DNA of 64,000 bases from NCBI GenBank assembly GCA_964580215.1, contig CAZOJT010000011.1:16234-80233 (forward strand), given 5' to 3'. Shown here piece after piece: positions 52,251-60,824 of the stretch. The notes beneath the pieces are model-generated. The model searched no databases. It was not told where the DNA came from and worked only from the letters and a program-made list of their open reading frames with translations. How positions within the stretch are numbered: the first letter of the stretch is position 1; every line of letters starts with the position of its first letter. This DNA comes from SM23-73-3 sp964580215 (GTDB lineage: Bacteria > Zixibacteria > MSB-5A5 > SM1-73). A program made the translations under genes and the position numbers.

Positions 52251-52888
52251 GCTGACACCTTATGATCTTCCACAATCGAAGACAATGTTGGGTTCAACAT
52301 TTTCAACAAAGAATTACTTTACATACGGTTTTGGAACAGATTTGTTTATTCTTTTCACGATTATTGAATTCTGCATAAAGAATGGAACATTCTTCCTTCT
52401 CTCCCTGTGCCTGTCGGGTCCCCGACCCGACAGGCAGCTCCCGCCAGGTCAGGGGACCTGGCGGGCACAGAATATACTATCGTTCCATTGAAAATGCGAG
52501 AAGCAATAAATGGTGGGATTAAAGCAACATCGTTTGTTGGAGACAAGCCCTATACCAGATGGTATAGGGTAAGCTCCGACGCTACAGAGTTTTCTGAAAA
52601 TGTAGTGTCGCACCTCTGCCTGCCCTGAACGTAGTTAAAGGGTGTGCGACGTAATTCGTTCTCCAATTTCTATTTGAGAAACAGATTCAGGAATTGCCAC
52701 AGCTTCAGAGGTTTTTATACAGATATTACCAAGAGCATAAAATAGTTTACTTTGAAAGGCCCAAGTGGCCATTGCGAGGGGCGTAGCGACGTGGTTCCGC
52801 TCTATGGCGGGACTTCGCTTCGCTCGCAATGACGATTTCGTTACAATGTAAACTATAAAATGCTCCCAGTAATAAGTGATAATCTTCG
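52251..52888. other. Repeat-bearing intergenic region
   Basis: No gene is supported. Two perfect hairpins lie together: GCCTGTCGGGTC/GACCCGACAGGC (52409-52435) and CCCGCCAGGTC/GACCTGGCGGG (52440-52465). A CATTGCGAG...CTCGCAATG element with CTTCGCTTCGC inside lies at about 52772-52834. Confidence 0.7.
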
Positions 52889-53920
52889 CTATGGTTTTTT
52901 CTTTTTCAAAGCTAATTTTGCAATTCTATCCACCAGTTCCGGGAAACCGATGCCTAAAGCTTTGGCCGCCTTGGGCACCAGGCTGGTGGCGGTCATGCCG
53001 GGAAGCGTATTCATCTCTAGGCAGTAAAATCGCCTATTCTCTCCATATCTGAAATCCACCCTGGCGTATCCTTCACATCCTAAAACCTTAAAGGCTTTCA
53101 GACCTATTGTTTGAATTTCTTTGGTCTTCTCTTGAGGAATTTCAGCCGGACACACATAGTTGCTTTTGCCGTGAGTGTATTTGCACTCATAATCGTAGAT
53201 TCCATGCTCCGGGATAATCTCCACCACTGGCAAGGGGGTATCTCCCAGTATTCCAACCGTGAGTTCCCTTCCTGAAATATAATTTTCTATCAAAATTTGA
53301 CTGGAGAATTCTAGAGCACATTCAAATGCTTTTTTCAAATCTTGCTTTTTATTCACCACGGTAAGCCCTACGGTGGAACCCTGATCGTTGGGCTTGACCA
53401 CACAGGGAAAGCCGAAGTTTTTCTCAATTCTCTCTTGGATGGATGCAACATCGGAGAGTTCGCAACCCTCTATTAAGAACCACTCAGGAGTTAATATGCC
53501 TTCCCGTTCGAACATCTTTTTGGACATAGCTTTGTTCATAGCCAGAGCGCTGGCTAATACACCAGAGCCGGTGTAAGGTTTTGCGGTAAGGTCTAAAAGA
53601 GCTTGAATGGTTCCATCCTCCCCCTGCCCCCCATGAAGAGCCAGAAACACCACGTCTACCTCTGAAAAATCAAAGGAGTCGATAGCTTTTAAGGCAAGCT
53701 CCTTTCCTTTCCTCTCAAGCTCAGATGTGTCTGGAGGTTTGGGTTTTACCCCTCCTGGAAGGTATTTCCCCGTATCAGGCAGGAGGTTCTGCCCCTGCGC
53801 CGTATCCAATGCGATCACCTTGTAACCTGCAGACTTCAAAGCCTTGACGATCGCCTCACCTGATGCCAAAGAAACATCCCTCTCCGCTGAAATCCCACCC
53901 ATTAAAACCAATACTTTCAA
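52889..53920 (-). CDS. ddl: D-alanine--D-alanine ligase
   Basis: 343 residues from a TTG at 53920, which has GGAG five to six bases upstream; a longer frame to 53980 is unlike the family. ATP-grasp ligase: KVLVLMGGISAERDVSLASG, VFLALHGGQGEDGTIQALLD, YTGSGVLASALAMNKAMSKK, FPCVVKPNDQGSTVGLTVV and the metal-binding DFRYGENRRFYCLEMNTLPGMT. It joins two D-Ala residues for peptidoglycan. All motifs are present. Confidence 0.96.
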   Translation of the reverse strand: MKVLVLMGGISAERDVSLASGEAIVKALKSAGYKVIALDTAQGQNLLPDTGKYLPGGVKPKPPDTSELERKGKELALKAIDSFDFSEVDVVFLALHGGQGEDGTIQALLDLTAKPYTGSGVLASALAMNKAMSKKMFEREGILTPEWFLIEGCELSDVASIQERIEKNFGFPCVVKPNDQGSTVGLTVVNKKQDLKKAFECALEFSSQILIENYISGRELTVGILGDTPLPVVEIIPEHGIYDYECKYTHGKSNYVCPAEIPQEKTKEIQTIGLKAFKVLGCEGYARVDFRYGENRRFYCLEMNTLPGMTATSLVPKAAKALGIGFPELVDRIAKLALKKKKP

Positions 53921-54087
53921 TTTCTCTCCTTTGTCTGCTAAATCAAGCGAGTTCTTAGTTAGTTGTGATGAAAATAGCAAATATCATCCCAAAAATCAAG
54001 TCTGAAATCCTGAAAGCCTGAAAATTCTTTAAGTTGGGCTGGGAGAAGGGGGAAGTTTGCGGGTCATTTATGTCTGAAGAACCTGTG

Positions 54088-54240
54088 GGTCGGGCTGCGT
54101 CCAAACGAGCGGACGCCCAGACGGGGGCGTCGGCCCTCCCGTCTGGGGACGCCCCCAGATGCCCACCCGTACGGGTGCCGGGGCTCATCTGAGCCCACCC
54201 GTATGGGTGGGCGAAGCTGCCCGACAGGGAACAATGGAAC
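54088..54240. repeat. GC-rich hairpin cluster
   Basis: At least three stems: GGACGCCCAGACGGG/CCCGTCTGGGGACG, CCCACCCGTACGGGTG and CCCACCCGTATGGGTGGG. GC content is far above the surrounding sequence, so it was probably inserted. Confidence 0.7.
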
Positions 54241-54333
54241 GTCCGAGTTTGTCTTGGACGAAAAGGCGTCGCACGCCCTTCAACCACGTTCAGGGTAAAC
54301 AGAGTTGAGACGCTACAAACAAGGTTTTTTTGC

Positions 54334-54386
54334 GTAGTTGCTCGATTTATCGAGCTAACAAGACGCCCAATGAATTGGGCAACTAC
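54334..54386. repeat. Nested palindrome element, copy 2
   Basis: GTAGTTGCTCGATTTATCGAGC and GCCCAATGAATTGGGCAACTAC keep the same architecture as 51416-51466, with compensating changes in one inner stem (CTCGATTTATCGAG). Confidence 0.85.
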
Positions 54387-54526
54387 AAAAAGCAACCCCC
54401 CCTTTGTTTTGAAGGGAAAAGTTTAAGTTAAAACAGGTGAAAAATTTCACAAAATCTTCTTGCTAAGGCATCTAAGTTTTGCTATATTTGAAAAGAGAGA
54501 AAACTCTTTGCAAGAGGAATATTGGA

Positions 54527-55792
54527 ATGGAGATGGATTTAAAATACGGCGATTCGCACAGACAACTGAAGCTGGACGATGAGAACCTAATCGGGATTTT
54601 GAAATTAAGAAAATCGTCCGGCATCCCGGATGTCATCAAAACTGAAAAAGAAATTTTAGCTAATCCCACTGGGTCCAAAAAACTTTCTGAGATTGCTATG
54701 GGCAAAAAAACCGCCTGTGTGGTGGTCTCCGACTATACCCGCGGGACTCCCTACAAACGACCGAATTTTAATCTGCTTCTGCCCATAATCGACGAATTAC
54801 ATGCTGGTGGAATTGCGGATGAGGATATCAAATTTCTGGTGGGAACCGGAGCACATAGAGCTCACACAGAGAAAGAGGACATAGACAACTTTGGCGAGGA
54901 GATTGTAAAAAAGTATGAAGTGATCAGTCACGACTGTGATAAGAACAATGTCTCCCTGGGAAATCTTTCCACTGGAAACGAGCTTTTGATTGATAAGGTG
55001 TGGGTGGAGTCGGATGTAAGGGTGATGACCGGCTTGATCACCACCCACTATTTTGGCGGTTATTCAGGTGGAAGAAAGGGGGTGCTTCCTGGAATCGTTG
55101 CCCGGGAGACTGTTCGAAAAAATCACGCCATGATAGTGCGTCCGGAGGTGGATATCGCCAAGACTAAGGGAAATCCCATCTCCGATGAGATGGATGAAGC
55201 CGCCCGCAAAGCCGGTGTGGATTTCCTTCTGAACGTGGTGATAAACGATAAAAAAGAGATCGTAAAGATCGTAGCAGGTGATCTGGAAAAAGCTTATGAG
55301 GAAGGCTGGAAAGCATGTCGGGATCTATATCTGGTTCCTTTCAAGGAAAAAGCAGACGTAGTGTTTGCCTGCGCTGGCGGTTATCCCAAAGATGTGAGCC
55401 TGTATCAGTCGCAGAAGGCCATAAACAATGCCAAGCTGGTGCTGAAAGAGGGAGGCACCATCATTTTGATCTCCGAATGTAGGGAGGGAATCGGATCAGA
55501 CACCTTCGCCCAATGGCTTCTGGAAGCCTCCTCCCTGGATGAGCTTTTAAATACCGATCCTGCCAAGATAGTGGTGGGAGGACACACTGCTGTGGGGAAT
55601 GCCAAAGTCCTTAAGAGATTCGATATTCTGGTGGTCTCCAGTATAAAAAAAGAGGATTTGGAAAAGAGATTCTACAAATATGCTGAAGGGATAGACCAAG
55701 CCATAGAGTGGTTCAAAAATAAGCATGGAGAAAACTTCAAATCATATATCATGCCGCAGGCGGGATTGATTTATCCGTTTCAGGAAGGATAG
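54527..55792 (+). CDS. LarA-like nickel-dependent 2-hydroxyacid racemase
   Basis: About 421 residues from the ATG at 54527 (AGAGG nine bases upstream). Family signatures: VVSDYTRGTPYKRP, FLVGTGAHRAHTEKED with the paired histidines, YFGGYSGGRKGVLPGI with the lysine that carries the nickel-pincer cofactor in LarA, and NHAMIVRPEVDIAKTKGNP. LarA racemises D- and L-lactate; relatives act on other 2-hydroxyacids, so the substrate is only inferred. The nickel-cofactor genes larB, larC and larE are not in the window. It lies before two 2-hydroxyacid dehydrogenase genes on the same strand. Confidence 0.85.
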   Translation: MEMDLKYGDSHRQLKLDDENLIGILKLRKSSGIPDVIKTEKEILANPTGSKKLSEIAMGKKTACVVVSDYTRGTPYKRPNFNLLLPIIDELHAGGIADEDIKFLVGTGAHRAHTEKEDIDNFGEEIVKKYEVISHDCDKNNVSLGNLSTGNELLIDKVWVESDVRVMTGLITTHYFGGYSGGRKGVLPGIVARETVRKNHAMIVRPEVDIAKTKGNPISDEMDEAARKAGVDFLLNVVINDKKEIVKIVAGDLEKAYEEGWKACRDLYLVPFKEKADVVFACAGGYPKDVSLYQSQKAINNAKLVLKEGGTIILISECREGIGSDTFAQWLLEASSLDELLNTDPAKIVVGGHTAVGNAKVLKRFDILVVSSIKKEDLEKRFYKYAEGIDQAIEWFKNKHGENFKSYIMPQAGLIYPFQEG

Positions 55793-55900
55793 ATTTCTTC
55801 TTCCCTGATTAAGAAGATAATATAGTCAAAACACCTTTCATCTGTTCATTGAAGTTGATTTGAGAAACCATTAACCTGCTTTTAAAGAAGGAGTGACAAG

Positions 55901-57001
55901 ATGGCAGACATTATTGTGGATGACGAAAGACTGGCGAAGTTCTCCACCGAGGTTTTTGTGAAACTGGGCGTGCCCCGCAAAGATGCCCAGATCACCTCGG
56001 ACGTTCTGGTAGCTTCGGATTTAAGGGGAATCCCATCTCATGGGGTGGCCCGACTGATGAGATACGTAGATGGTGTCAGAGCCGGGACCATTCTTCCCAA
56101 AGTCAAACCCAAGATTGTAAAGGAAACATCCTCCACTGCCGCTGTGGATGCCCGACATGGTCTGGGCCAGCCAGCCGGATATTTCGGAATGAATCTGGCC
56201 ATAAAGAAGGCAAAGAGAAGCGGGGTTGGGTTTGTGACAGTGAGAAATAGCAACCATTATGGAATTGCTGGATACTATTCCCTGATGGCGCTAAAAAGCA
56301 ACTTAATCGGCATCTCCATGACCAACTCTGCTCCTTTGGCTGTCCCTACATTCGGTCGGGACAGTATGATTGGAACGAATCCCATAAGTGTGGTAGCTCC
56401 GACCAGCAAGGAAAGACCGTACGTGTTGGACATGGCAACTACGGTGGTTCCCCGAGGAAAGCTGGAGGTGCTGAATCGTCTGGGCAAACCGTTGCCCTTG
56501 GGCTGGGCAGTGGATGAACATGGCGTGCCCACCACCGATACCGCCCGGGTGCTGGATAACATGACAAAAGCTGCCGGTGGAGGAGTGCTTCCGTTGGGTG
56601 GCGCCGGAGAAGAACTAAGAGGATACAAAGGCTATGGACTCTCTCTGATGGTGGATATGTTCTCCGGCGCGCTTTCAGGAGCAGACTATGGTCCTTGGGT
56701 TAAAGCAACCAAAAAGGATGGAAGTAAAGGATTCATCAATGTGGGACATTTCTTCGGCGCGATAAAGATAGACAACTTCATTCCTTTGAGAAGATTTAAA
56801 GCCACCATGGATGAAATGCTGCAGGGTTTGAAAAATTCCAGCAGAGCTAAAGGAGAAAAGAGGATCTTTATCCACGGAGAGAAGGAATTTGAGAAACACG
56901 ATGCGTATAAGAAAAAAGGAGTGCCTCTGCAGGATAAAGTAGTGGCGGCTTTGAAAAATCTCTCCAAGGAATTAAGCATCCCATACAATATAGAAAAGTA
57001 A
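55901..57001 (+). CDS. Malate/L-lactate (Ldh2) family dehydrogenase
   Basis: 366 residues of the Ldh_2 family, which uses an NAD(P) fold unlike classical LDH. Motifs: ASDLRGIPSHGVARLMRYVDG with the catalytic His, AVDARHGLGQPAG, VRNSNHYGIAGYYSLMAL and MIGTNPISVVAPT, then GYKGYGLSLMVDM. It oxidises L-malate, L-lactate or related L-2-hydroxyacids. The gene starts 108 bases after the racemase and is followed at once by a strong terminator, so the two form a likely operon that turns one enantiomer into a 2-oxoacid. Confidence 0.88.
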   Translation: MADIIVDDERLAKFSTEVFVKLGVPRKDAQITSDVLVASDLRGIPSHGVARLMRYVDGVRAGTILPKVKPKIVKETSSTAAVDARHGLGQPAGYFGMNLAIKKAKRSGVGFVTVRNSNHYGIAGYYSLMALKSNLIGISMTNSAPLAVPTFGRDSMIGTNPISVVAPTSKERPYVLDMATTVVPRGKLEVLNRLGKPLPLGWAVDEHGVPTTDTARVLDNMTKAAGGGVLPLGGAGEELRGYKGYGLSLMVDMFSGALSGADYGPWVKATKKDGSKGFINVGHFFGAIKIDNFIPLRRFKATMDEMLQGLKNSSRAKGEKRIFIHGEKEFEKHDAYKKKGVPLQDKVVAALKNLSKELSIPYNIEK

Positions 57002-57010
57002 GCGAGCTTG

Positions 57011-57041
57011 AGCCCCCCGCAAAATGCGGGGGGCTTTTTTT
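57011..57041 (+). terminator. Rho-independent terminator
   Basis: AGCCCCCCGC and GCGGGGGGCT form a 10-bp stem around AAAAT, followed by six or seven T. It lies ten bases after the Ldh2 stop. Confidence 0.92.
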
Positions 57042-57045
57042 ACCT

Positions 57046-57178
57046 TTCCCCCTTTTATTCCCCCTCTCCCCCGCCTCTGGCGGGATTTTCAACCACCGCC
57101 TCCGGCGGGATTTTCAACCACCGCCTCTGGCGGGGTTTTCAACATGAAATGGAGAGGAGGTTGAGGGTGAGGTTTTCA
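57046..57178. repeat. CCGCCTCTGGCGGGATTTTCAA direct repeats
   Basis: Three near-identical units of about 23 bases each (CCGCCTCTGGCGGG or CCGCCTCCGGCGGG plus ATTTTCAACCA) lie in tandem at about 57073-57140, within a longer C/T-rich element ending GGGTGAGGTTTTCAA. Confidence 0.85.
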
Positions 57179-57283
57179 ATAGGATTGAAATTTTAACCAG
57201 GCACGGATTGGTTACGTATTAACTATAAGTTTATTCACATAGATGGCACGTCTTAGTGGACAAATTCTTAAGGAAAGGTAAAA

Positions 57284-58660
57284 ATGAAAAAAGGGTTGGA
57301 AAATGATTTAAAGAAACTTTTAAAGAAAGATCAGGTTTTTATCTCTTTGGAGGAGCGGATCTGCTATTCTTATGATGCTACCAACAAAATTTTCCTTCCC
57401 GATGCTGTGGTGCTTGCTCATTCTACCGAGGATGTGGTTAAGGTGATGAAGTATGCTCACCAGCACAAAATCATTGTGATTCCTCGAGGAGCAGGCTCAG
57501 GCTATACCGGAGGAAGTCTCCCTGTGAAGGGGGGGATCGTGGTCAGCTTCGAGCAGATGACCAAAGTTCTGCATCTGGACAAAGAGAAAAAATACGCCAT
57601 TGTTGAACCAGGATTGGTCACCCAGCAGTTCGCAGATTATGTAAGCCAATTCGGACTTATCTATCCCCCGGATCCCGCCAGCCTGAAGTTTTCCACATTA
57701 GGAGGAAACGTAGCTGAGTGTGCTGGAGGACTTAAAGGACGAAAGTACGGGGTGACCAGAAATTATGTTTTAGGGGTGGAAGCGGTTCTGGCAAATGGAG
57801 AAATTATCAAAACCGGAATTTTAGATGAAAAGATGGGGTGTTCTTATGATCTGGAAACACTGTTGATCGGATCCGAAGGAACTTTGGCTTTGGTCACCAA
57901 AATAGCCTTCAGGCTGATGGATAAACCCGAATATGAAAAGACGGTTTTAGCCACTTTCGACCAGATGGAGGATGCCGCTCGGGTGGTGGCGGCTATAACC
58001 ACATCCGGGATGATCCCCTCCGTATTGGAATTCATTGACGGGGATACTTTGGAATGTGTGTTAGAATATGTGAAGCTGGACAACATCGAAAAATCTGAAG
58101 CAGTGCTTTTAATTGAGGTAGATGGAAAGGATAGAGGGGAGGTGGATCAAGAGTTTGAAGAGGTGCTGAAGATATGTAAGGATAAAAATTCAAAGAATCT
58201 TCAGGTTGCTCAGATCAAAGAAGACAAGGATAATTTGTGGAAGGTACGAAGATCGATCTCCGCCTCACTTTTGAGGATTGCCCCCACCAAGGTGAATGAG
58301 GATATATGTGTGCCCGCCAGCAAATTGCCCGCTATGATAGAGAGGATAAAAGAGATATCAAAAAAACACCAGGTAAGAATAAATACCTTCGGACATGCTG
58401 GAGATGGAAACTTGCACGTCACCTTCATGTGCGATTCCCGAAACACAGAACAGATGGAGAGGGTGGAGAAAGCTGTGGACGATCTGTTTGAGCACACTCT
58501 GAAACTGGGAGGAACACTCTCCGGAGAACACGGAATCGGAGTAACCAAGTTGAAATATTTGGAATGGGAGGTGGGGAAAGAAGGCATCGGTATGATGAAA
58601 AAAATTAAATCCGCCTTTGATCCTGATAATATCATAAATCCAGGAAAAATCTTCTCATAA
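57284..58660 (+). CDS. FAD-linked 2-hydroxyacid (D-lactate/glycolate) dehydrogenase
   Basis: 458 residues. The FAD_binding_4 domain has VIPRGAGSGYTGGSLPVKGG and STLGGNVAECAGGLKGRKYG; the C-terminal oxidase domain has TFGHAGDGNLHV and GTLSGEHGIG, and ends DNIINPGKIF. This is the GlcD/Dld type, oxidising D-lactate or glycolate to the 2-oxoacid with electrons passed to an Fe-S partner or quinone. AAAGG precedes the ATG. A terminator and repeats lie between it and the Ldh2 gene, so it has its own promoter. With the racemase it would let either enantiomer be used. Confidence 0.92.
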   Translation: MKKGLENDLKKLLKKDQVFISLEERICYSYDATNKIFLPDAVVLAHSTEDVVKVMKYAHQHKIIVIPRGAGSGYTGGSLPVKGGIVVSFEQMTKVLHLDKEKKYAIVEPGLVTQQFADYVSQFGLIYPPDPASLKFSTLGGNVAECAGGLKGRKYGVTRNYVLGVEAVLANGEIIKTGILDEKMGCSYDLETLLIGSEGTLALVTKIAFRLMDKPEYEKTVLATFDQMEDAARVVAAITTSGMIPSVLEFIDGDTLECVLEYVKLDNIEKSEAVLLIEVDGKDRGEVDQEFEEVLKICKDKNSKNLQVAQIKEDKDNLWKVRRSISASLLRIAPTKVNEDICVPASKLPAMIERIKEISKKHQVRINTFGHAGDGNLHVTFMCDSRNTEQMERVEKAVDDLFEHTLKLGGTLSGEHGIGVTKLKYLEWEVGKEGIGMMKKIKSAFDPDNIINPGKIFS

Positions 58661-59107
58661 AATTTGAAGTGCATCAATTTTGTGGCAGGGTATCCTTCGG
58701 TCTGCGCCCTCAGGACAAGCCCTTACCCTGCCACATAGTTTTTGGTCGAGGATGAGGGCACCCTCGACCAACGAGTGGAAGACCCCTCACTTCGTTCACG
58801 GAGACCCATCTGGGAGGGTGACAGTGCTTGTGTCATTCTGAGCCCCGCCAAAGGTGGGGCGAAGAATCTAAAAAACCAGTTTAAAATCCCGCCAGAGGCG
58901 GGGATGCTTCGCTTCGCTCAGCATGACAACTGTCTTTTCGCTTAAGGAGGGTATTCTTCACCTACCGTTTTCTCCCGTTGGTGAGGAACACCAACGGATA
59001 GTGGGTTAGTTTTAGTTTGAGCAAAAAATGACGATATTACGAATGTCCCCACCTTGGTGAATTAACAAATCAAGTAGACTATTTTACTTTATATAGAAAG
59101 CCTAAAG
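58661..59107. other. Intergenic region with repeats
   Basis: No gene is seen. It holds a GTCATTCTGAG repeat (58830-58927), a CCCGTTGGTGAGGAACACCAACGG hairpin (58974-58997) and a GGTCGAGGATGAGGGCACCCTCGACC stem near 58744-58769. Confidence 0.65.
58830..58927. repeat. GTCATTCTGAG hairpin repeat, copy 4
   Basis: TGTCATTCTGAG opens and CTCAGCATGACA closes the element, with GAAGAATCTAAAA and CCCGCCAGAGGCGGGG inside. Confidence 0.8.
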
Positions 59108-60052
59108 ATGAAGCAAAAGATCAAAGTGGGATTGGCGCTGGGTGGTGGTGGAGCACGGGGGTTAGCTCATATCGGGGTATTGAAGGCTTTAGAGGAGGAA
59201 AAAATCCCCATTGATGCTATCGCCGGAACCAGCATGGGTGCTGTGGTAGGCGGAGCCTATGCTCAGATAGGTAATACCCGCGAGTTGATCCTCATGGTTC
59301 ATGATTTGATAGATCAATTTGATCTGAAAAGTGGGTGGATGAAATTCCTCTGTGATGAGCGCGAGAAGAACAAGGAGAAAAAGGAGAGTCTTTTAAAGGA
59401 GTTAGGTTATTTTGTTCGTAGGCGGATGATCTATGTTGTAGGCGCAAGCAGAATTTCTCTGGAACCTCAAGAAAAGTTGATGGAGCCCCTGAGGACGGCG
59501 CTGAAAGATGAGCCTATCGAGAAAGCAAAAATCCCCTTTGCCGCAGTTGCTATCGATTTAGTCTCCGGCAGGGAGGTGGTGTTTAAAAAAGGGTCCATGA
59601 TAGAGGCTCTCTACGCCAGCTCCAGCATTGAGGGGATTTTCCCTCCTCTGCGCATTGACAACCAACTTTTATCTGATGGAGGCGTTACCTCTTTGGTGCC
59701 GGTGGATGCGGTAAGGGAGTTGGGCGCCAATTTTGTAATCGGGGTAAGCATCCCAGAGATTATCAGACAGGACACTAAATTTGCCAGCGGAATCGAGGTC
59801 ATCTTGAGAGCAGATGCTCTCACCCGGGAGAAGCTGAACAATCTCATGCTAAAGGACTGTGACGTGGTGATCACCCCGGAGGTGAGAGCTATACACTGGG
59901 CGAACTTTGGAAAAGTGGACGAGTGTATCCACAAAGGATATGAAGCCACCAGAACTAAGATGAAAGAAATAAAAGAGAAGATGGAGAAAAGAAAAAACCT
60001 CTGGAATAAAGTAAGAAAGAGTTTGGCCCGGACAATCGCTGGCAAAGAATAA
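59108..60052 (+). CDS. Patatin-like phospholipase
   Basis: 314 residues. The oxyanion hole GGGGARG (12-18), the nucleophile elbow GTSMG with Ser42 and the catalytic Asp in DGGV (near residue 195) make up the Ser-Asp dyad of patatins of the RssA/YjjU group. No signal peptide is seen, so it probably acts at the cytoplasmic face. The C-terminus is a Lys/Glu-rich helix. It would hydrolyse acyl chains of lipids. The gene is flanked by long repeat-bearing gaps. Confidence 0.93.
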   Translation: MKQKIKVGLALGGGGARGLAHIGVLKALEEEKIPIDAIAGTSMGAVVGGAYAQIGNTRELILMVHDLIDQFDLKSGWMKFLCDEREKNKEKKESLLKELGYFVRRRMIYVVGASRISLEPQEKLMEPLRTALKDEPIEKAKIPFAAVAIDLVSGREVVFKKGSMIEALYASSSIEGIFPPLRIDNQLLSDGGVTSLVPVDAVRELGANFVIGVSIPEIIRQDTKFASGIEVILRADALTREKLNNLMLKDCDVVITPEVRAIHWANFGKVDECIHKGYEATRTKMKEIKEKMEKRKNLWNKVRKSLARTIAGKE

Positions 60053-60824
60053 ATACTGTCCCCCCTTTCCCCTTCTCTTTCACATTCCTCAACCACATAT
60101 AAAAGCTTCCCCGCAAATTTGAACACAGAAGGTTGCAACAACAAAAACTGTGACGACACAATTTATTTATTACAAAGAGGAAAGTCCGCAGATCATTCGA
60201 CTCAACTTAGCTCCAAAGTCGGACTTGTTTTTCTATTTTAACACCAAATGGGAGAGGATTCACCCTGAAGGAGAATCGAAAGAATAGTTCTCATAGCTGA
60301 AGACTTTTCCTATATCACAGAGTTAAATGGCTTGTAACTTATAGGGCAGGGCATTTAGCCCTGCCAAAAGGGTTTTTCAACAATCCCAATTCAAACGTTG
60401 CCCATCCCTTCTTTCGCTCCTTTTTTGTTGACTCTACTTTTTCAATTTGTTAGATTTGTTTTGTATTTGGTGCCAAGAGCATTGGATTTGGGGAGATTAT
60501 TACTTGACTAACTATTCATTGCTGTAGCAATTGATAGAAAGGTATTTGAGTTTGAGGGCACCGATTATTTAGCGTAGCCAAGCCTTCACGGCTTGGTATG
60601 AACCAAGATGGTTCATACCGAGGTTGGGAAATCATAAATGCTTGCCTTCGAGCGATTGAGCACGTTATACAAAGAAGGAAAAGGAGTTGGTAGCCGCAGG
60701 TCAGTTGACTTAAATGAGCTTCACCCTGCGAGGGGTAAGTGAAAAAGCGCGAATCTTGTCATCGGGCTTGTTCATTTACAGGATAATTAGAGACACTGAA
60801 GCAATCTTAAATATCGAGGTGTTT
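60053..60824. other. Long intergenic region
   Basis: No gene is supported. It contains copy 2 of the CAGGGCATTTAGCCCTG hairpin (60343-60364), a GCCAAGCCTTCACGGCTTGG hairpin at about 60576-60595 and an ACCAAGATGGTTCATACC stretch similar to 37885-37900. Confidence 0.6.
60343..60364. repeat. AGGGCAGGGCATTTAGCCCTG hairpin, copy 2
   Basis: Matches 19682-19701; the similarity extends into the following TTTTTCAACA. Confidence 0.7.

Larger units (their letters stand above)
53981..54526. other. Repeat-bearing intergenic region
   Basis: No gene is supported. It contains a dense GC-rich hairpin cluster at 54088-54240 and copy 2 of the nested palindrome at 54334-54386. Confidence 0.65.

Noticed and set aside
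57046..57178. Tandem repeats as a CRISPR array
   Set aside because: Only three units of about 23 bases with no unique spacers, and no cas genes nearby.
60172..60230. GAGGAAAGTCCGCAGATC resembles the conserved part of RNase P RNA
   Set aside because: The match ends after about 14 bases; the expected downstream conserved blocks and pairing are absent.
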